From assembly GCA_964621645.1 (NCBI GenBank), contig CAZUMH010000029.1, positions 1-33,911 of the forward strand: DNA of 33,911 nt, written 5' to 3'. The position numbers and the translations under genes were made by a program. The DNA comes from CAZUMH01 sp964621645. Lineage in GTDB: Bacteria > Zhuqueibacterota > QNDG01 > JAGLOF01. Positions 16,950-25,615 of the stretch are shown piece by piece (the stretch's first letter is position 1; every line of letters starts with the position of its first letter). Below the pieces are notes generated by a model that did no database searches, had not been told where the DNA came from, and saw only the letters and a program-made list of their open reading frames with translations.

Positions 16950-17867
16950 TCAGACTTTATATTTCAGAACATTCTTTGGACATTGCCGCAGGCATCTGCC
17001 ACAACTGAAACAATCAGGACGAATACGCTTCCCCTTCAAAACAGCAGGGACAGCGGGGCAGTAAGTCGATGTATCGCATCGGTCGCAGGATATACAGTCG
17101 CCATCTCTTTTAACCCGGAAAATCGAAATCTGTTCCAGCACCCAGGTGACCAGTCCCAAAGGACAGAGGAAATAGCAGAAGGGACGGAAAATGAAGAGAG
17201 ATGCTATCATGGTAACAGCCAGGGTCAGCACGCTCCAGATCACCCAGCGGAACTGGAAGAATTCAAAAGGATTGGTATATCCATAGATGCTGATATTGGC
17301 TGATACCAGGACAATGAGAAAAAGTGCGAAAACAAGAATGCGTACCGAATTGGTCAGGATAAAAGGAAGCCTGATTTTTACTTTTCGTGACAAGGGAATT
17401 TCGTTGATCAGCTCCTGCAGGGCGCCCACCGGACAGACCCAACCACAGAATAGCTTGTTGCCGATAATGGTAAGAATGGCCACGGAAGTGAGTAATGCTA
17501 AAAAGCGCAGCGGCACTCGGCCCTGATCGAGGAGGAAAATAATAGACTTCTCAACCAGACACATTGGGCTGGGATGCATCCCCAGACCTTGGGCGAAACT
17601 TCCGGAAAAGAGGGGTGTAAACAACCCGAAAAAGAAAAGAGCTAATAGCAGTGACAGGATACGGACTCCCTTGCTGACCAAAGAACGGGACAAAAGAACC
17701 ATACCGCCGATTCCGAAGATAAACCCAAGCCAGACCCGTGACAGAGTAAAATAATCCCAGAAACCCATTCTATTTTGCATTCCTCCTTGCACCGCACAGG
17801 CGGACTCGAGAGCAAAAAGCAGAATCAGCAAGATTCCGGCGATCAAATATTTTTTCTTCATCATCAC
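16950..17867 (-). CDS. NapH-like membrane Fe-S protein with two 4Fe-4S ferredoxin clusters
   Basis: The 305-residue protein has about five or six membrane segments. Two Fer4_5-type motifs lie at membrane edges (FCGWVCPVGAL and FCYFLCPLGLV), followed by a C-terminal ferredoxin domain with CISCDRCDTSTYC (CX2CX2CX5C) and CFSCGRCLRQCP (canonical CX2CX2CX3CP). Relatives (NapH, MauN, CcoG, RnfB-like scaffolds) pass electrons across or along the cytoplasmic membrane. It is the last gene of the overlapping ABC/ParA set, 12 bp after the BamE-like gene. No partner reductase or cytochrome is in the window, so the electron donor and acceptor are unknown. Three ATG codons in a row form the start; the third (17861) has the best SD spacing. 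Confidence 0.88.
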   Translation of the reverse strand: MMMKKKYLIAGILLILLFALESACAVQGGMQNRMGFWDYFTLSRVWLGFIFGIGGMVLLSRSLVSKGVRILSLLLALFFFGLFTPLFSGSFAQGLGMHPSPMCLVEKSIIFLLDQGRVPLRFLALLTSVAILTIIGNKLFCGWVCPVGALQELINEIPLSRKVKIRLPFILTNSVRILVFALFLIVLVSANISIYGYTNPFEFFQFRWVIWSVLTLAVTMIASLFIFRPFCYFLCPLGLVTWVLEQISIFRVKRDGDCISCDRCDTSTYCPAVPAVLKGKRIRPDCFSCGRCLRQCPKNVLKYKV

Positions 17868-17879
17868 CCCTCTTTTCTG

Positions 17880-18392
17880 TTACTTTACCAGTGCCTCCGG
17901 GAGCAGGCGTGTATACTTCCCGCGGCCCCAGAAACGGTGAAATCCGGACGCATGCACCATGCAGCTGATCTTGTTATTCTCAAAAACCACCCAAACATTT
18001 CCATAGCGGCAGCGCATATGTCCTTGGTACCAACATATTGTTTCATCAGGTTTCCCTGCTGTAATCAGGCACTCCTGCCAGGTCATCCCTGCGGCAAGAC
18101 GCTCGAGTCGCGGTGAAAGTGTTACCGATGGAAAATGTATCTGCCTCGGATTACCGTTCTCTCGAATAATAGCATCTTTCTTCTGTTGCTTACTGTATAT
18201 CTTATGGAGTGAATCCGAACGATCCATATATTTGCTATCATCCTCTTTCTTTTCTCCTTCCACTTCCGGCTGAGACGGCACCACATCCAGAGTTTCGCTT
18301 ACAATGGTCACACGACCTTGCCTGCCTTTAACTCGTGGCGGTACCAGCTCCTGCTCTATCGCTTCCAGAACCCCCAGATTCTTTTTATTCAT
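17880..18392 (-). CDS. Small protein with a BamE/SmpA-like C-terminal domain
   Basis: 170 residues. The N-terminal half is charged and probably disordered (VEGEKKEDDSKYMDRSDS). The C-terminal half reads LERLAAGMTWQECLITAGKP then RCRYGNVWVVFENNKISCMV. This matches the helix-turn, G-x-P and W-x-Y-G-to-V-x-F-x-N-x-K pattern of SmpA/OmlA (BamE) folds. There is no signal peptide or lipobox, so it appears cytoplasmic, which is unusual for that fold. The ATG at 18392 overlaps the end of parA by 8 bp and has an AGAGG SD; an earlier ATG inside parA is unlikely. The tight overlap suggests it works with the ParA ATPase. The BamE likeness is read by eye and needs a profile search. Confidence 0.6.
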   Translation of the reverse strand: MNKKNLGVLEAIEQELVPPRVKGRQGRVTIVSETLDVVPSQPEVEGEKKEDDSKYMDRSDSLHKIYSKQQKKDAIIRENGNPRQIHFPSVTLSPRLERLAAGMTWQECLITAGKPDETICWYQGHMRCRYGNVWVVFENNKISCMVHASGFHRFWGRGKYTRLLPEALVK

Positions 18393-19137
18393 TAAGAACC
18401 TCTCTGGTAAACATTTCATAATCCTTAGCACCCCGGGAATTGGGTGCGTACTCGAATACTGTCTTGTGTTTCACTCTGGCCTCTGCCAGCGCAATATTCT
18501 TATGTATCACGGTATGGAACAGATGCCGGCTCCATTTCTCCTTAACAACATCTTTGATTTCACGGTTAATAACGGGACTGTTGTCATAGGCGTTCAGCAA
18601 TACTCCCAACAGCTCTACAGTTCTCCGGCGCCGCAAGGCATACTCCAGGGCTACATCGATAAATCGCTTGGCTCCTAATATTGCTTCAAACACCGGACTG
18701 ACAGGAACAAGCAGCATATCACATAATAGAAGCACGGAACGATTCAACAATGTTTCCGAGGGAGCCAGATCATAGAAAAAATAATCATACTCCTGTTCTC
18801 GGGTGAAAGATAAAGCAGCCCTGCAGGATTCCTCTCCATTTTCAGTTCGGGAAAGGGAACATTGAGCCTCATACAACCTCTCCTGTCCGGAAACAATGAT
18901 ATCCAGATTTTCTCTTACTCCGATAAGGACATCCGTTTTATTATTTAGGAGCAGGTCCGGCAAAGAGTGATCTGAATCGATATTAAAATAACCGCCCACA
19001 TTTCCCTGGGCATCGCAGTCTATCAGGAGCACCTTTTTGCCTTTTCTGGCCAATCCGGCTCCCAGATTTACCGCTACCGTTGTCTTTCCTACTCCGCCCT
19101 TGAGGGAGCCCACCGCAATGTGCAGACCACTGCTCAT
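18385..19137 (-). CDS. ParA/MinD-family ATPase (orphan, no ParB)
   Basis: The 250-residue protein has the deviant Walker A motif KGGVGKTT (residues 13-20) with its signature lysine, the switch motif VLLIDCDAQGN and the later YDYFFYDLAPS. These ATPases dimerise on ATP and position DNA, protein complexes or appendages, often on the nucleoid or the membrane. No ParB, parS site or chromosome-partition genes are nearby. It sits instead between a membrane helical-repeat protein and a BamE-like protein in an ABC-transporter operon, so a protein-positioning role is more likely than DNA segregation. The ATG at 19137 overlaps the upstream stop (TGATG) with GGGGGA as SD; a TTG at 19140 is less likely. 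Confidence 0.9.
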   Translation of the reverse strand: MSSGLHIAVGSLKGGVGKTTVAVNLGAGLARKGKKVLLIDCDAQGNVGGYFNIDSDHSLPDLLLNNKTDVLIGVRENLDIIVSGQERLYEAQCSLSRTENGEESCRAALSFTREQEYDYFFYDLAPSETLLNRSVLLLCDMLLVPVSPVFEAILGAKRFIDVALEYALRRRRTVELLGVLLNAYDNSPVINREIKDVVKEKWSRHLFHTVIHKNIALAEARVKHKTVFEYAPNSRGAKDYEMFTREVLNE

Positions 19138-19964
19138 CAATCCCCCTTGTTACTGGATTCGTTCTTATCCAGTTCCTTCAGTACTTCCAAGATCTGCTGA
19201 CGCACCTCCTCGTTATCCGTGCTCTGGAGCAACCCTTCCAAGTACATTCTGGTTAATTGACTACGGTTCAAATTGGAGGAAATGCCGGCCAGTAATCTTC
19301 CCACAAATAAAGGACACTCTGGTTTATCCACCGCTTTGAGCATCAAAGAATAGGCTTTGCGCACATCTCCCTTATACATCCAGTCGATCCAGGCCAGGTA
19401 AAAAGGGAAATGCCAGTCATCAGGATTGTTGCTGTACCCCTTTTCCAGGAGTGAATAGGACTTATCCACTTCACCGGTATCCATGAGTACATACACTCCG
19501 CCGAATATATACGGCAGGATAAAATGGGGATCCAGATCCGTCACCCGGTCAAGCATGGGATAGACGTAGTTGACGAGTCCGCGGCTTTCCATCCGAAACA
19601 GCACTTTTTTCAGGCTTTCATCAAGTGCCAGGACCGTATCACTGTTAAAAGTCTGGGGAACAGCGCTCAGTTCTTCCTGAAGTGTCCCTTTGTCCCTGCT
19701 GTAGGTAAAATAAGGATTATCTTCATCTATTACCCGCCGGCCGTAATAGAGCACCGTCTTCATCCAGAACCAGTCAGCCATTAAACCACGGTACCCCATA
19801 CTCAGCCACTTCAATGTCTGCCCCCGAGGCAGAAACTGAGGGGATTGGTTCACGAAATGAATCTCGCGGTTTCGATCGATGACCTGCTGGCTCAGATGCA
19901 CTATAGCCGCCAGACCCGCCAGGGTCAGAAACAGGATACCCTTTTTCCCGATAAATCTGAGCAT
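19137..19964 (-). CDS. Membrane-anchored TPR-like helical-repeat protein
   Basis: The 275-residue protein has one N-terminal membrane anchor (about 8-27) and then a run of helical hairpins of TPR style (LPYIFGGVYVLMDTGEVDKS, FPFYLAWIDWMYKGDVRKAY). The conserved-looking segment WLSMGYRGLMADWFWMKTV follows the anchor. Proteins of this layout often accompany ABC-2 exporters in uncultured and deltaproteobacterial genomes; that link is from memory and not checked. It sits one base after the permease stop and overlaps parA. It is probably a periplasmic scaffold or partner of the exporter. No enzyme motif is visible. Confidence 0.75.
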   Translation of the reverse strand: MLRFIGKKGILFLTLAGLAAIVHLSQQVIDRNREIHFVNQSPQFLPRGQTLKWLSMGYRGLMADWFWMKTVLYYGRRVIDEDNPYFTYSRDKGTLQEELSAVPQTFNSDTVLALDESLKKVLFRMESRGLVNYVYPMLDRVTDLDPHFILPYIFGGVYVLMDTGEVDKSYSLLEKGYSNNPDDWHFPFYLAWIDWMYKGDVRKAYSLMLKAVDKPECPLFVGRLLAGISSNLNRSQLTRMYLEGLLQSTDNEEVRQQILEVLKELDKNESSNKGD

Positions 19965-19965
19965 T

Positions 19966-20730
19966 TTATTTGAAGTCCCTCCTGCTGAAAATCAGGCAGG
20001 TTATAATAATCAGCAGTGATATATAGGATACGCCATAAATAAGACCGTACAGCAGACTGTGGGGAGGTCTGGACAGATGCTCCACCACTGCCATCTTTAA
20101 ATTCAGTTTTTCCAGATTCGGTGCTGTATAATAGATGGCTTTGAACAGCCAGTGAAATCCTTTGTCCGGATAGAGTTTTACAAAGTCCTGCAAGAATCCG
20201 CTCAGATGTCCCACAACGAAAACGCACAGTGTCAGGATCGCACCGAGGGTAGCAGACATAAAAGATGAGAAAAACAGCGCAAAGGCGACTATGAGCTGGA
20301 TTTCGACATAGATGAGTATTATTGCCGGAATCAGTCCCCAGTCTATGCTCCCCTCCATTACGACATCGGCGACCCAGAGAGCCGCGCTCATAAGAATGAC
20401 ATTGACCGCGAGTGTTACGGACAGGCCCAGATACTTCCCCAGGACGATCTCCCAGCGCTTTATCGGTTTTGAGGCTATGATATATATCGTTCTTCCTTCC
20501 ATTTCCTGGACGATGAGACGCATGCCAATGAAAATGGCGATGAGCAGACCGAAGAAGGACATGGCTGCCAAACCGAAGTCTTTGATAACTTTGGCCTGCT
20601 GACCCAGAGACCAGTCACCGATCACGAGGGAAAGAAGGATAAGGCCAATTGCGAAAATGAGGATATTTATTAATATCCGGTTACGTATAGTTTCCTTGAA
20701 GGTGTTCTCGAGGACGGCCAGGACTCGCAT
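19966..20730 (-). CDS. ABC-2 type transporter permease
   Basis: The 254-residue protein has about six membrane segments. It shows the ABC-2 layout: a first helix after FKETIRNRILINI, the conserved cytoplasmic loop VQEMEGRTIYIIASKPIKR, and a final helix ending in FSRRDFK. It forms the membrane channel driven by the ATPase encoded just upstream, with which it overlaps (TAATG). The substrate cannot be read. Relatives include GldF/NosY-type exporters. Confidence 0.88.
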   Translation of the reverse strand: MRVLAVLENTFKETIRNRILINILIFAIGLILLSLVIGDWSLGQQAKVIKDFGLAAMSFFGLLIAIFIGMRLIVQEMEGRTIYIIASKPIKRWEIVLGKYLGLSVTLAVNVILMSAALWVADVVMEGSIDWGLIPAIILIYVEIQLIVAFALFFSSFMSATLGAILTLCVFVVGHLSGFLQDFVKLYPDKGFHWLFKAIYYTAPNLEKLNLKMAVVEHLSRPPHSLLYGLIYGVSYISLLIIITCLIFSRRDFK

Positions 20731-21656
20731 TACTTCCCCCTTACTTCTGCCATGAATATTTCTTCGAGACTCCTGCGTACGGGTGTGACCGACGTTATGC
20801 TCCCTCCCAAAGAGTAAACGCTGGAGACAAACTCCGGCAGTGTCGATCCATTCTCGAGACGCACCAAAGCCTGATCTCCCTGAATCCGTACAGATCCCGC
20901 CGGGACCGATAAATTCTTCTGCTTCTCAGCGGCCAGAGTGAACGAGACTTCCAAAGATTCACTCCCACCCTGGGTCAATTCCGTGAGGGAGGCCAGCCGT
21001 ACCATCCTCCCCTGGGTCAGGATCCCCACCCGTTCGGCGATCATCTCGGCGTCGGAAAGGATATGGGAGCTGAAAAATATGGTGGTTCCGCGTTCTTTCA
21101 GGGATAGGATAAAATCCCGGAAATCCTTGCGACCCACCGGATCGAGACTGGCCATGGGTTCATCCAGGATAAGAAGTTCCGGATCGTTCATCAGAGCCTG
21201 AGCCAGTCCAAGCCGTTGCATCATCCCTCTGGAATACCCCCTGATAAGCTCATCGCCTCTCGTGCCCAATCCCACCTGCTCCAGCAGTTTTAGGGTACGT
21301 TTCGCATTTTCCTCCCGGCTCAGTCCGAATAATCTGCCGATAAAATGCAGAAATTCCCTGCCGGAGAGATATTCATACATGCGCGGTTGTTCCGGCAGAT
21401 ACCCCACTTGTTTCATTGCATGTATTGAGGTATTAGCTTCTCCGCATATTCTGACCCACCCCGCAGTGGGAAATATAAGCCTCAAAAGCAGTTTGATAGT
21501 GGTTGTCTTTCCCGCTCCATTGGGCCCGATGAAGGCGAATACCTCCCCCCGCCGGACCTCCAGATCGAGGTTGTCCAGAGCTAGAACGCTCTTTTCCCTC
21601 AATTCTCCCTTGTAAACTTTCCTCAGCTTTCCTGTTTGAATGGCATATTCTTCCAT
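20730..21656 (-). CDS. ABC-2 type transporter ATP-binding protein
   Basis: The 308-residue protein has Walker A (GPNGAGKTT), Q-loop, signature YSRGMMQRLGLAQAL, Walker B (LLILDEPMASLDP) and the switch His (FFSSHILSDAEM). A C-terminal DUF4162-like extension (about 215-308) is typical of NodI/CcmA/GldA-type exporters. It powers the adjacent permease. The ATG at 21656 was preferred over a TTG at 21668; the SD is weak. It follows metH by 42 bp with no visible terminator, so transcription may continue from the methionine operon, though the functions seem unrelated. Confidence 0.93.
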   Translation of the reverse strand: MEEYAIQTGKLRKVYKGELREKSVLALDNLDLEVRRGEVFAFIGPNGAGKTTTIKLLLRLIFPTAGWVRICGEANTSIHAMKQVGYLPEQPRMYEYLSGREFLHFIGRLFGLSREENAKRTLKLLEQVGLGTRGDELIRGYSRGMMQRLGLAQALMNDPELLILDEPMASLDPVGRKDFRDFILSLKERGTTIFFSSHILSDAEMIAERVGILTQGRMVRLASLTELTQGGSESLEVSFTLAAEKQKNLSVPAGSVRIQGDQALVRLENGSTLPEFVSSVYSLGGSITSVTPVRRSLEEIFMAEVRGK

Positions 21657-21698
21657 TAAAGTATCCAACGTATAAATTGTATTCTTCTTATAAGTAAT

Positions 21699-24098
21699 TT
21701 AAGGCGCGTCGACCAGCCGCAAGGCTTCTGTGACAGCTCCCGGTCCATCCTTTGCGAATCCGTCCGCTCCGATTTCTTTGCTGTACTGTTTGGTAATGAC
21801 CGCACCCCCGACCAATATCCGGGCCGCACAGCCGCCCTCTCTGAGCATCTGAATTACCTTGGGCATCTCGACCATGGTGGTCGTCATGAGCGCCGATAAA
21901 GCGACAATATCGGCACTGGAGTCCAGGGCTTGCCGCAGTATTGTTTCGGCGCTCATATCCTTTCCCAGGTCGATTACCGAGAAACCGTTATTCTTCAGAA
22001 ACAGTCCTACAATATTCTTGCCAATATCGTGAACATCTCCTTTCACGGTGCAGAGAACTACGGTCCCTTTTGTTGACCTGTTATCTCCCTTGAAATACGG
22101 CTTCAGCACCTCGAATCCGGCCTGCATGGTCTCGGCCGCCAAAATCATTTGCGGCAGAAATATTTCCTTGCGGTCGTAACGCCCGCCCACCTCCTGAATA
22201 GCGGGGATGAGGATCTCGGTATTGATCTTTTCATGGGATTCCCCCGCGGTGAGGGCCTTTTCAACCAGAGCGGCAATATCCTTTCGGTTGCCGTTCAAAA
22301 CAGCCTGGAAGATGGCATTATCGGAGCTTTGCTCTTGAGCCGCAACGGAAGTTTTGGATTTTTTCTTTCTCTGATGTGATGCCACAAAAGCCTGTGAGTC
22401 TTTATCACGCACTGTCAGTACCGAAGCGGCTCTTACCGTTTCCATCATCTTCCGGTCGGATGGATTCATGATCGCCGCGTCCAGTCCGGCGCCCATGGCC
22501 ATGCTGAGAAATACGGAGTTTATCAGACTGCGCTCAGGCAATCCATAGGATATGTTAGACACCCCCAGAACCGTGGGCAGTCCCAGTTCACGGTGCACCA
22601 TTCGGACGGCTTCCAGGGTGGCCTCAACTCTTTTTTGCTGGGCTGACACCGTCAATGTGAGGCAGTCACAAATTAGGTTGTTACGGGGAATCCCGGCTTC
22701 TTCGGCGCCTCGGACAATTTTCTTAATCACCGCAAGCCGTTCTGCGGCTGTCTTCGGAATTCCTGCCTTGTCCACGGCAAGGCAGAGAAGAGCCGCGCCA
22801 TGTCTCCGGGCCAGGGGCAGCATCGCTTCGAGACTATCCTCACTTCCGTTCACGGAATTTATCAGTGGCTTACCGGCGCAGGAACGCAGCGCCGCCTCAA
22901 TCGCTCCGGGATTGGTACAGTCAAGGCAGAGCGGCAGGACTACTGAGCCCTCGATACCCTCAACGACGGCCGGCAGTATTTCAGTTTCGTCGATTCCAGG
23001 CACTCCGACATTGACATCAAGGAGCATGGCACCTTCAGATGCCTGCTGCTGCGCTTCCCGGATTACTGCTCCCACCCGCCCGCTGCGCAACGCTTCAGCC
23101 AGATCTTCGCGGTTAGTCGGATTTATTCTCTCTCCGATGACCGCAAACGGCAGGCCGGCGCCCACGGCGACACTGCGGTTACGGCTGGCCAGGTAAAAAA
23201 CGGATTCGTTCTGTCTGGAAACAGGCCGAAATCCCTTCACGGTCGCTGCAATGGCTCGGGTGTACTCCGGAGTGCTGCCGCAGCAGCTGCCCACGATATT
23301 GGCACCCAGCTGTACATATTTGCCGGCATGTTCGGCCATAACCTCCGGTGTTACCAGATAGGAGGTTTTCTTGCCTTCCCGTCGCGGCAGACCGGCATTG
23401 GGTTCTACAAAGACAGGCTTTTCCGTTATCCGGGTATACCGTCCTACTACTTCCAGCATCGGTTCCGGGCCGGTGGAACAATTCACTCCGATCCCATCCG
23501 CCCCCAGTGAAGAAAGAAGTACTGCCGCTGTCTCTGGATCAGTGCCCGTAAAAGAAGTGAACCCTTCCTCGAATGTCATTGCCGCCAGGACCGGAAGAGA
23601 AGTGTTTTCTCTGGCTGCCATGATGGCGATCTTCACTTCCTTCAAATCGCCAAAAGTCTCCAGGAGCAGCAAATCCGCCCCGCCTGACTCCAGCGCCATA
23701 GCCTGCTCCCGAAAGGCCTCATAAGCCTCATCGAAAGAGAGGTCTCCCAGAGGTGTGATGATCCTCCCGGTGGGCCCCACGCTGCCCGCTATCAGTGTTT
23801 CTGAGGAAACGGCCTCCCGGGCCAAAGCGGCCGCTCTTTTGTTGATTTCGCCAGCCTGCGCTTCCAGACCATAGTTGGCAAGTTTAATACGATTGCCCCC
23901 GAACGTGTTACTGGAAACAATATCAGCGCCGGCTTCATCATAGGCCTTGTGAATCTCCCTCAGTATTTCAGGATGACTGCGGGCCACATCTTCCAGACAG
24001 GCCTGGTGACCCACTCTGTTCATCAGCAGGGATCCCATAGCGCCGTCGAGGATCAGGATCTCATGGCTCAGTCTTTTACGTAACTCCTCTCTTGTCAT
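21699..24098 (-). CDS. metH: Cobalamin-dependent methionine synthase lacking the AdoMet reactivation domain
   Basis: The 799-residue protein transfers a methyl group from methyl-tetrahydrofolate to homocysteine via cobalamin. Domains in order: homocysteine-binding barrel (about 1-295) with zinc cysteines Cys207 (GVNCSTGP) and Cys272/Cys273 (GSCCGST); pterin-binding barrel (about 318-575, FAVIGERINPTNR); B12 cap domain (about 590-680); and B12-binding domain with DVHDIGKN, whose His690 ligates cobalt. E. coli MetH is about 1,227 residues. This one stops after the B12 domain, so the reactivation domain is absent and reactivation must be done by another protein. It overlaps metF by 4 bp. Confidence 0.96.
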   Translation of the reverse strand: MTREELRKRLSHEILILDGAMGSLLMNRVGHQACLEDVARSHPEILREIHKAYDEAGADIVSSNTFGGNRIKLANYGLEAQAGEINKRAAALAREAVSSETLIAGSVGPTGRIITPLGDLSFDEAYEAFREQAMALESGGADLLLLETFGDLKEVKIAIMAARENTSLPVLAAMTFEEGFTSFTGTDPETAAVLLSSLGADGIGVNCSTGPEPMLEVVGRYTRITEKPVFVEPNAGLPRREGKKTSYLVTPEVMAEHAGKYVQLGANIVGSCCGSTPEYTRAIAATVKGFRPVSRQNESVFYLASRNRSVAVGAGLPFAVIGERINPTNREDLAEALRSGRVGAVIREAQQQASEGAMLLDVNVGVPGIDETEILPAVVEGIEGSVVLPLCLDCTNPGAIEAALRSCAGKPLINSVNGSEDSLEAMLPLARRHGAALLCLAVDKAGIPKTAAERLAVIKKIVRGAEEAGIPRNNLICDCLTLTVSAQQKRVEATLEAVRMVHRELGLPTVLGVSNISYGLPERSLINSVFLSMAMGAGLDAAIMNPSDRKMMETVRAASVLTVRDKDSQAFVASHQRKKKSKTSVAAQEQSSDNAIFQAVLNGNRKDIAALVEKALTAGESHEKINTEILIPAIQEVGGRYDRKEIFLPQMILAAETMQAGFEVLKPYFKGDNRSTKGTVVLCTVKGDVHDIGKNIVGLFLKNNGFSVIDLGKDMSAETILRQALDSSADIVALSALMTTTMVEMPKVIQMLREGGCAARILVGGAVITKQYSKEIGADGFAKDGPGAVTEALRLVDAP

Positions 24099-24994
24099 GC
24101 AACTCCTTTTACAGTGCCGGATTCCAGCAGTATCCTCGGCGTGATCTTTTCCCAGTACAGGGGCATCAGGTGGATTCCCTGCAGCCCTTCGATATTTCTG
24201 AGCTGATGTATGGTTTCAACTGCCAGGTGAACACCCTCATCCTCTTCATCTGAGGCAGCGGCCATACGTTCAAGCAACCGCGGATGAACCCGCATCCCCG
24301 GAACTTCTTTCTGCATGTAGGATAGAGCTTTTAAAGATTTCACAGGCATGACGCCCGCCAGGATGGCTGCCCTTCTGTGCAGGCCGGCGTTACGCACGCC
24401 TTCCATCCATTGCGCAAAAACTTCAATATCGAAAACCGGCTGGGTCTGAATAAAACGAGCGCCTGCTTCGATCTTCTTGGCTAAACGGGTTATTCTGAAT
24501 GCATGGGGTGGCGCAAACGGATTGGCTGCCGCCCCGATATAAAAATTTGTCGGACTTTTCATTTCCCGCCCGGAAAGGAGAAACCCCTTGTTCAAATTAG
24601 CCACCGTGGCGATCAGCTGGACTGAATCCAGGTCGAATACCGGCCGGGCTTCCGGGTGGTCGCCGAAAGACACGAAATCCCCGCTCAAACAGAGAACGTT
24701 TTTTATTCCTAAAGCTGCGGCACCCAGTAAATCGCTCTGCAGGGCAATACGATTGCGATCCCGGCAGGTAACCTGAATAATCGGGGTAATGGCCTCTTCC
24801 AGAAGTATTCGCGCCGCGGCAATACTGGAAAGGCGTACAATAGCCGTCTGATTGTCAGTTATGTTTACTGCTGCCACTCCACTTCGGAAGTAGGCCGCTT
24901 TTTTTTGCACCACTTCTCCCCGGCAGCTGGCCGGAGGGCCAAGTTCGGCGGTGACGACAAATTCTTTGGAACGGATTCTTTCCTCTAATGTCAT
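24095..24994 (-). CDS. metF: Methylenetetrahydrofolate reductase
   Basis: The 299-residue TIM-barrel flavoprotein reduces 5,10-methylene-THF to 5-methyl-THF, the methyl donor for MetH. It opens with EFVVTAELGPP, containing the family's active-site Glu region, and later has CLSGD, FYIGAAANPFAPP and ARFIQTQPVFD, all typical of MetF. The length is normal. It overlaps metH (ATGA, 4 bp) and metV (4 bp). In this MetV-linked type the electron donor is often ferredoxin- or complex-linked rather than free NADH. That is family knowledge and cannot be seen here. Confidence 0.95.
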   Translation of the reverse strand: MTLEERIRSKEFVVTAELGPPASCRGEVVQKKAAYFRSGVAAVNITDNQTAIVRLSSIAAARILLEEAITPIIQVTCRDRNRIALQSDLLGAAALGIKNVLCLSGDFVSFGDHPEARPVFDLDSVQLIATVANLNKGFLLSGREMKSPTNFYIGAAANPFAPPHAFRITRLAKKIEAGARFIQTQPVFDIEVFAQWMEGVRNAGLHRRAAILAGVMPVKSLKALSYMQKEVPGMRVHPRLLERMAAASDEEDEGVHLAVETIHQLRNIEGLQGIHLMPLYWEKITPRILLESGTVKGVA

Positions 24995-25374
24995 CTCAGC
25001 GGGCGCCTCCAGGGAAAGATATCCATTGACCTGATACGTTTGGTTAAAACATTAAGCCACGCCGATGTCTTCTCCAGCCGCCAGTTATGAGCCGGTTCCA
25101 TCAAAACAATCATACCCGGTCTTTTTAGATATTCGGCTCTCCTGACGATACGCTGCCAGACACAGCGACGCTCGGGGAAGACTTCACAGCTGCCATCAGC
25201 ACTCGTCCCTCCACAGGGGCCGTTACGCAACCGCTTGGGACAGTGCTGGCTGCAAATAAATGCAGTATGACTCAGGATGCATTCACCACAACGTTGGCAC
25301 CCGAAGATTGGTATCTTCACGCAATCTTCAACCAGGAGGAGCAGACGGGAGGTCCATCGTTCCACTCGCTCCAT
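24991..25374 (-). CDS. metV: MetV-type cysteine-rich partner of methylenetetrahydrofolate reductase (PF12225-like)
   Basis: The 127-residue protein has nine cysteines in the first 71 residues (18, 26, 29, 32, 41, 45, 54, 63, 71), including GCQRCGEC and CSQHCPKRLRNGPCGG. This pattern is that of the MTHFR C-terminal/MetV family, which binds zinc or an Fe-S cluster and pairs with short MetF. The ATG at 25374 has AGAGG just upstream. It is the first gene of metV-metF-metH, each overlapping the next by 4 bp. The upstream gap to the divergent pilin gene is short and shows no recognisable riboswitch. Confidence 0.88.
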   Translation of the reverse strand: MERVERWTSRLLLLVEDCVKIPIFGCQRCGECILSHTAFICSQHCPKRLRNGPCGGTSADGSCEVFPERRCVWQRIVRRAEYLKRPGMIVLMEPAHNWRLEKTSAWLNVLTKRIRSMDIFPWRRPLR

Positions 25375-25525
25375 TTCGCCTCTGTCTTTGGTGATAATTC
25401 CGTTCGTAGCCTACTCCTTTGATCGAGGTTAAGGTATTAAATCTACATAAAATATATTATCAACGGCGTTGAATTGCAAGGAGATTCTAAGAGTGGGGAA
25501 GCGAAATATTATAAAAAATATCCTG

Positions 25526-25542
25526 TTGGCTCAATTGTTGCT
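25526..25542 (+). promoter_or_regulatory. Sigma-54 promoter for the pilin gene
   Basis: TTGGCTCAATTGTTGCT matches the -24/-12 consensus, with GG at 25528-25529 and GC at 25540-25541 separated by exactly 10 nt. The predicted transcript start near 25553 leaves a leader of about 63 nt to the ATG at 25616. Pilin genes are commonly under sigma-54 control through PilR-type activators. Confidence 0.7.
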
Positions 25543-25615
25543 CTTGATACTGAGACACACCCTGAAGTTAATAATTTTTCAAAATGGAAGAGAAATAATT
25601 AATCAGGATGGAAAA

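Noticed and set aside
25375..25468. SAM or cobalamin riboswitch ahead of metV-metF-metH
   Set aside because: The gap is only 94 bp and shows no S-box or B12-box sequence and no terminator hairpin.
25469..25615. Longer pilin reading frame starting at 25469 or the GTG near 25492
   Set aside because: It would give a leader of more than 55 residues and place the sigma-54 promoter inside the gene. The ATG at 25616 gives a normal prepilin leader.
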